Shown here one piece after another: positions 61,190 to 64,000 of a stretch of DNA of 64,000 bases. The notes beneath the pieces are model-generated. The model worked only from the letters and a program-made list of their open reading frames with translations. It was not told where the DNA came from and did not search any database. Position 1 is the first letter of the stretch. Every line of letters begins with the position of its first letter. Made by a program: the position numbers and the translations under genes. This DNA comes from Pseudonocardia sp. SCN 73-27 (GTDB taxonomy: Bacteria > Actinomycetota > Actinomycetes > Mycobacteriales > Pseudonocardiaceae): the NCBI GenBank assembly GCA_001725415.1, contig MEGH01000004.1, positions 161,964 to 225,963 on the forward strand. Reading direction: 5' to 3'.

Positions 61190-62306
61190 CCTGGTCGGGC
61201 TGCTGGTCCGCTTCGCCCGCACCCTGCGCGCCGAGGGCGTCGCGATCGGGCCCGGCGACGTCCTCACCTACTGCGCGTCCGTCGCCACCCTCGACCCTTC
61301 CGACCTCGTCGACCTCTACTGGGGCGGGCGGATCGCGCTCGTCACCCGGCACGAGGACGTCGAGACCTACGACCGGGTCTTCGAGGACTTCTTCCTCGGC
61401 ACCGGTGTCGACGCCGGCTCCCTGCTGGAGCTGCTGCTGCGCGCCGAGCCCGACGCCGAGACGACGCTGGAGACCGTCGCGCCCGACCCCGGTGACGACG
61501 AACGTCCCGATGAAGAGACGACGCTCGGGCTCATGGCCTCCGATGTCGAGACCCTGTCGACCCGGGCGTTCGCCGAGTGCCGCGAGGAGGAGCTGGAGAC
61601 GTTGCGGCGCATCATGTCCCGCATCCGACTCCGCCCCCCGATGCGCCGCACCCGCCGCACCCGCGCCGCTCGCCGCGGCCGACGTCACGACCTGCGCGCC
61701 ACCGTCCGCCGCTCCCTGCGCACCCACGGCGAGCTCGTCGAACTGCGCTACCGGCGCCGCCGCGTCCGCCCCCGCCCGCTCGTGCTGATCCTCGACATCT
61801 CCGGTTCCATGGCCGACTACTCCCGCGCCCTGCTGCAGTTCGCGCACTCCGCCCAGCGCGGCGCCCGGTTCCGCGTCGAGGTGTTCTGCTTCGGCACCCG
61901 GCTCACCCATCTCACACCGTCGCTGCGCACCCGCAGTCCCGACGAGGCGCTCGCACGCGCCGCCGACCTCGTCGTCGACTGGGAAGGCGGGACCCGCATC
62001 GGGCAGGCGATCGACGAGTTCGTCCGACGCTTCGGCCGTCGCGGGATGGCGCGCGGCGGGATCGTCGTCGTGTGTTCCGACGGGCTCGACCGCGGCGACC
62101 CCGAGCTGCTGGAGTCGGCGATGCAGAAGCTCGCGCGGCTCTGCCACCGCGTGGTGTGGACCAACCCGCACGTCGTCGCCGGAGGCAGAGGGGTGCCGCG
62201 GACCGTCGGCATGCTCGTCGCCGAACCGTACGTCGACCTGCTGCTGTCGGGGCGCGACCTCGGCAGTCTCGACGAGCTGGCGGCGCTGCTGCCGGAGCTG
62301 GGATAG
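61182..62306 (+). CDS. vWA-domain protein, CoxE-like
   Basis: 374 residues. C-terminal von Willebrand A domain with MIDAS LILDISGSM, DWEGGTRIG and VCSDGLDRGD. Middle part is Arg-rich (RRTRRTRAARRG). CoxE family; with CoxD-like ATPase it matures metalloenzymes such as CO dehydrogenase, but no coxMSL or other Mo-hydroxylase gene is visible here. Confidence 0.92.
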   Translation: MADLVGLLVRFARTLRAEGVAIGPGDVLTYCASVATLDPSDLVDLYWGGRIALVTRHEDVETYDRVFEDFFLGTGVDAGSLLELLLRAEPDAETTLETVAPDPGDDERPDEETTLGLMASDVETLSTRAFAECREEELETLRRIMSRIRLRPPMRRTRRTRAARRGRRHDLRATVRRSLRTHGELVELRYRRRRVRPRPLVLILDISGSMADYSRALLQFAHSAQRGARFRVEVFCFGTRLTHLTPSLRTRSPDEALARAADLVVDWEGGTRIGQAIDEFVRRFGRRGMARGGIVVVCSDGLDRGDPELLESAMQKLARLCHRVVWTNPHVVAGGRGVPRTVGMLVAEPYVDLLLSGRDLGSLDELAALLPELG

Positions 62307-62315
62307 GAGCGGATC

Positions 62316-62603
62316 ATGCGGTGGAGTGTGGGACTCGAGGCCCAGGGGGACCGGCTGGTCACCCACGACGAGATCGTCGAGCTCGCCGACGCCGTCGCCC
62401 CGCACGGCGGCATCGCCTCCGGCATCGGCACCGACCGCTACGGGGCGCAGATCATCGTCGTCGCCTCGACCCACGACGAGGCCGTGGAACGTGGAACGGC
62501 GACCTTCCGCGCCGCCGCAGCCACCGCGGGCCTTCCTGAGTTCCCGATCGTCCGTGCGGAGGCGGTGAGCGAGGCCGACGACGACCTCGCCTGGGAGGCA
62601 TGA
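62316..62603 (+). CDS. Small unknown protein (ferredoxin-like fold possible)
   Basis: 95 residues. Alternating beta/alpha pattern: MRWSVGLEAQGDRLVTHDEIVELADAVAPHGG, GAQIIVVASTHDEAVERGTATFRAAA. Acidic C-terminus. ATG 62316 with AGGAGCGG upstream; stop overlaps the next ATG. Operon-linked to vWA. Function unknown. Confidence 0.75.
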   Translation: MRWSVGLEAQGDRLVTHDEIVELADAVAPHGGIASGIGTDRYGAQIIVVASTHDEAVERGTATFRAAAATAGLPEFPIVRAEAVSEADDDLAWEA

Positions 62604-62989
62604 TCCGCCTCGGCTCGTTGGCGGGCTACGCCTTCTCCGGTCCCCGGCTGCTCGCCGGCTGGGACCCGCCTGCCGAGCCGGGCGTCTACGCGATCCTCTA
62701 CAAGCCCGAACCCGAGCGGGAGCGCTACGCGGTCGTCTACGTCGGCCATGCCGACGACCTCACCAGCGAGGGCCTGCCCCTGCGCCACCCCCGCGCCCAC
62801 TGCTGGACCCAACGCGCCGGCGGGAAGTGGCGCCTGCACGTCGCGACCCTGTCGATCCCGGGCGGCACGAAGGGCCACCGCGAGATGGTCGCCGAGGAAC
62901 TGATCTCGATGTACACCCCCCACTGCAACGCCGAGCGCTACGAGGGCGCGTGGCGGGAGGAATGGATCGGCACGGACAAGCCCCTGTGA
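62600..62989 (+). CDS. GIY-YIG-like domain protein
   Basis: 129 residues. PGVYAILYKPEPERERYAVVYVGHADDL fits the GIY...YIG-like strands (VYVGHADDL), EMVAEELISMYTPHCN the conserved Glu and Asn region. Lacks a clear catalytic Arg, so nuclease activity is doubtful. ATG overlaps the preceding stop. Its TGA is inside palindrome copy 5. Confidence 0.65.
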   Translation: MIRLGSLAGYAFSGPRLLAGWDPPAEPGVYAILYKPEPERERYAVVYVGHADDLTSEGLPLRHPRAHCWTQRAGGKWRLHVATLSIPGGTKGHREMVAEELISMYTPHCNAERYEGAWREEWIGTDKPL

Positions 62990-63025
62990 GCGGTAATAGT
63001 CGCTATCGCGACTATTACCGCTCAC
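62986..63025. repeat. Dispersed palindrome, copy 5 (GTGAGCGG type)
   Basis: Perfect 18-base arms GTGAGCGGTAATAGTCGC, loop TATC. Compared with copies 1 and 3 a G is A in the left arm and the pairing C is T in the right arm, a compensatory change. Contains the stop codon of the GIY-YIG-like gene. Confidence 0.92.
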
Positions 63026-63110
63026 GACCTCCTGTCCACATGCACCCGCGCTGATCCACAGATCGCCCAACGGTCCCGACGGAGGCAGCGCGCGCAGCGA
63101 TCGTCGTCCG
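63026..63110. other. Short intergenic stretch before the AbiEi-like gene
   Basis: 85 bases between palindrome 5 and the ATG at 63111. Nothing recognisable except GGAGG at 63080, too far from the start to be its ribosome site. Confidence 0.4.
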
Positions 63111-64000
63111 ATGACGATCATCAATACGTCTACCGGGGTCGTCGCCGTCCCGACGGCGAACGACCGACGACAAGCATGTTCAGCACTGCTCGAACGGCAG
63201 CACGGCATGGCGTCGCTGACGCAGCTGCAGGAGCTCGGTATCAGCTGGAGCGCGGTCGTCGCCCAGACGAAGGCGGGCCGTTGGCGACGCCACCTCCCGC
63301 GCGTCTACGCGACGTTCACCGGTCCGCTTCCGCGCGCGGCGAGCATAAGCGCCGCATTGCTGTACGGCGGAGCGCATGCGGTGCTTAGCCATCGGACGGC
63401 AGCGGAGGAGTGGGGGCTGGTCCGTCATGAGGACGGGCCCATCCACGTGACGGTGCCGTACGGCACCTCTGCCATCTCGCAGCCCGGGCTCGTCGTGGTT
63501 CACCGCTCCCGCGCGTTCCACCACATCGTCGTCGCCTCCGACCCGCCGCGGACCAGCCCGGGCGACACGGCGATCGACCTCGCCGCTGCCGAGACCGACG
63601 CGGTACAGGCCCGCCGGACACTCGTCGCGCTGCTGACGACCGGCCGCGTCGGGCCGGACCGTCTCCGGCAGCGTCTCCTCGAACGGCCGCCGCGGCGACA
63701 TCGTCGTGCGCTCTCCGATGCGGTCGCCCTGGTGCGGGACGGGGTCCAGTCGGCACTCGAGGAGCTGTACGCGTCGGATGTCGAAGGGGCGCACGGGCTT
63801 CCCACCGGCCGTCGGCAGACACCGATGTCGGTCGACGGGTTCACGCTGTACGAGGACGTGACCTACGACCACGCCGGCGCGGACGTCACGATCCGTCTCG
63901 ACGGACGGACGCACCTTGCCGAGGGGACGTCGTTCCGAGACCGCCGCCGGGACAACGCCGCTGAGCTTGCTGGGCGGGCCCGGCTGGTCTATGGCTGGAT
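63111..64000 (+). CDS. AbiEi-antitoxin-domain / DUF559-type endonuclease-like protein, 3'-truncated by window
   Basis: Open for 296 codons to the window edge. N-terminal winged-helix domain LLERQHGMASLTQLQELGISWSAVVAQTKAGRWRRHLPRVYATF, then YGGAHAVLSHRTAAEEWGL, VHVTVPYG, HRSRAF and a C-terminal PD-(D/E)xK-like part (YEDVTYDHAGADVTIRLDGR; RRRDNAA; LVYGW). This is the actinobacterial 'type IV TA AbiEi antitoxin domain' family. Codon use is less GC-strict than neighbours (ATA, CTT, TTG, GTT), suggesting recent transfer. No toxin gene seen in the window. Confidence 0.8.
   Translation, partial: MTIINTSTGVVAVPTANDRRQACSALLERQHGMASLTQLQELGISWSAVVAQTKAGRWRRHLPRVYATFTGPLPRAASISAALLYGGAHAVLSHRTAAEEWGLVRHEDGPIHVTVPYGTSAISQPGLVVVHRSRAFHHIVVASDPPRTSPGDTAIDLAAAETDAVQARRTLVALLTTGRVGPDRLRQRLLERPPRRHRRALSDAVALVRDGVQSALEELYASDVEGAHGLPTGRRQTPMSVDGFTLYEDVTYDHAGADVTIRLDGRTHLAEGTSFRDRRRDNAAELAGRARLVYGW

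Overview
The window is very GC-rich chromosomal DNA with near-exclusive G/C third codon positions, many GTG/TTG starts and 1-4 base ATGA/GTGA gene overlaps. It carries P450-ferredoxin pairs, KstD-like flavoproteins, a likely F420/flavin LLM oxidoreductase, a PknB-type kinase, a bacterial topoisomerase IB and a UdgX relative. This mix points to a mycelial or soil actinobacterium, most likely Pseudonocardiaceae (Pseudonocardia-like); the assignment is inference. No rRNA, tRNA, CRISPR array, insertion sequence or origin was seen.

1-12 kb is a catabolic region: the end of an acyl-CoA synthetase, an SDR, an amidohydrolase and a frameshifted SDR, then a divergent MFS transporter. Next come two P450s, an SDR, a VOC-family protein, a 3Fe-4S-type ferredoxin, a KstD-like flavoprotein, a cupin and an OYE-type FMN/FeS/FAD reductase. 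This looks like oxidative attack on a hydrophobic cyclic (steroid- or terpenoid-like) compound; the substrate is unknown. 12-17 kb holds a leftward operon (MDR dehydrogenase, TIM-barrel isomerase-like protein, PanE-like reductase) and a rightward class II aldolase and FMN alpha-hydroxyacid dehydrogenase. 17.3-27.2 kb is a complete branched-chain-type ABC importer followed by two SDRs, a VOC protein, a second KstD-like flavoprotein and a TrmB-type regulator, probably one uptake-plus-degradation operon.

27-33 kb holds an Abhydrolase_9-type membrane hydrolase, an LLM oxidoreductase/MarR pair, and a TetR/14-TM MFS exporter pair with two near-perfect operators. 33-43.5 kb is mostly leftward: ferredoxin+P450, acyl-CoA synthetase, MFS, enoyl-CoA hydratase, two LLM monooxygenases, a cyclase-type hydrolase and a DapA-like aldolase. 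The last four may be controlled by a divergent FCD-GntR through a palindrome beside the promoter, and are preceded by a small Cys-containing leader-like ORF.

43.7-64 kb is more housekeeping/accessory: STAS proteins, MarR/ABC exporter, topoisomerase IB, DJ-1 protein, thiolase, GlgX, erythromycin-esterase-like protein with a tandem-HTH MerR regulator, a UdgX-like protein with its middle missing, a Ser/Thr kinase, PPK2, LysR, a histidine-kinase remnant, a MoxR/vWA module with three small unknown genes, and an AbiEi/DUF559-type gene running off the end.

The most unusual signal is a dispersed family of five near-perfect 40-46 bp palindromes (arms beginning GTGAG) at 7159, 12101, 48793, 60248 and 62986. 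They sit at or overlapping gene ends, show compensatory changes between arms, and in one case lie inside an open reading frame. I do not recognise them as a described element.
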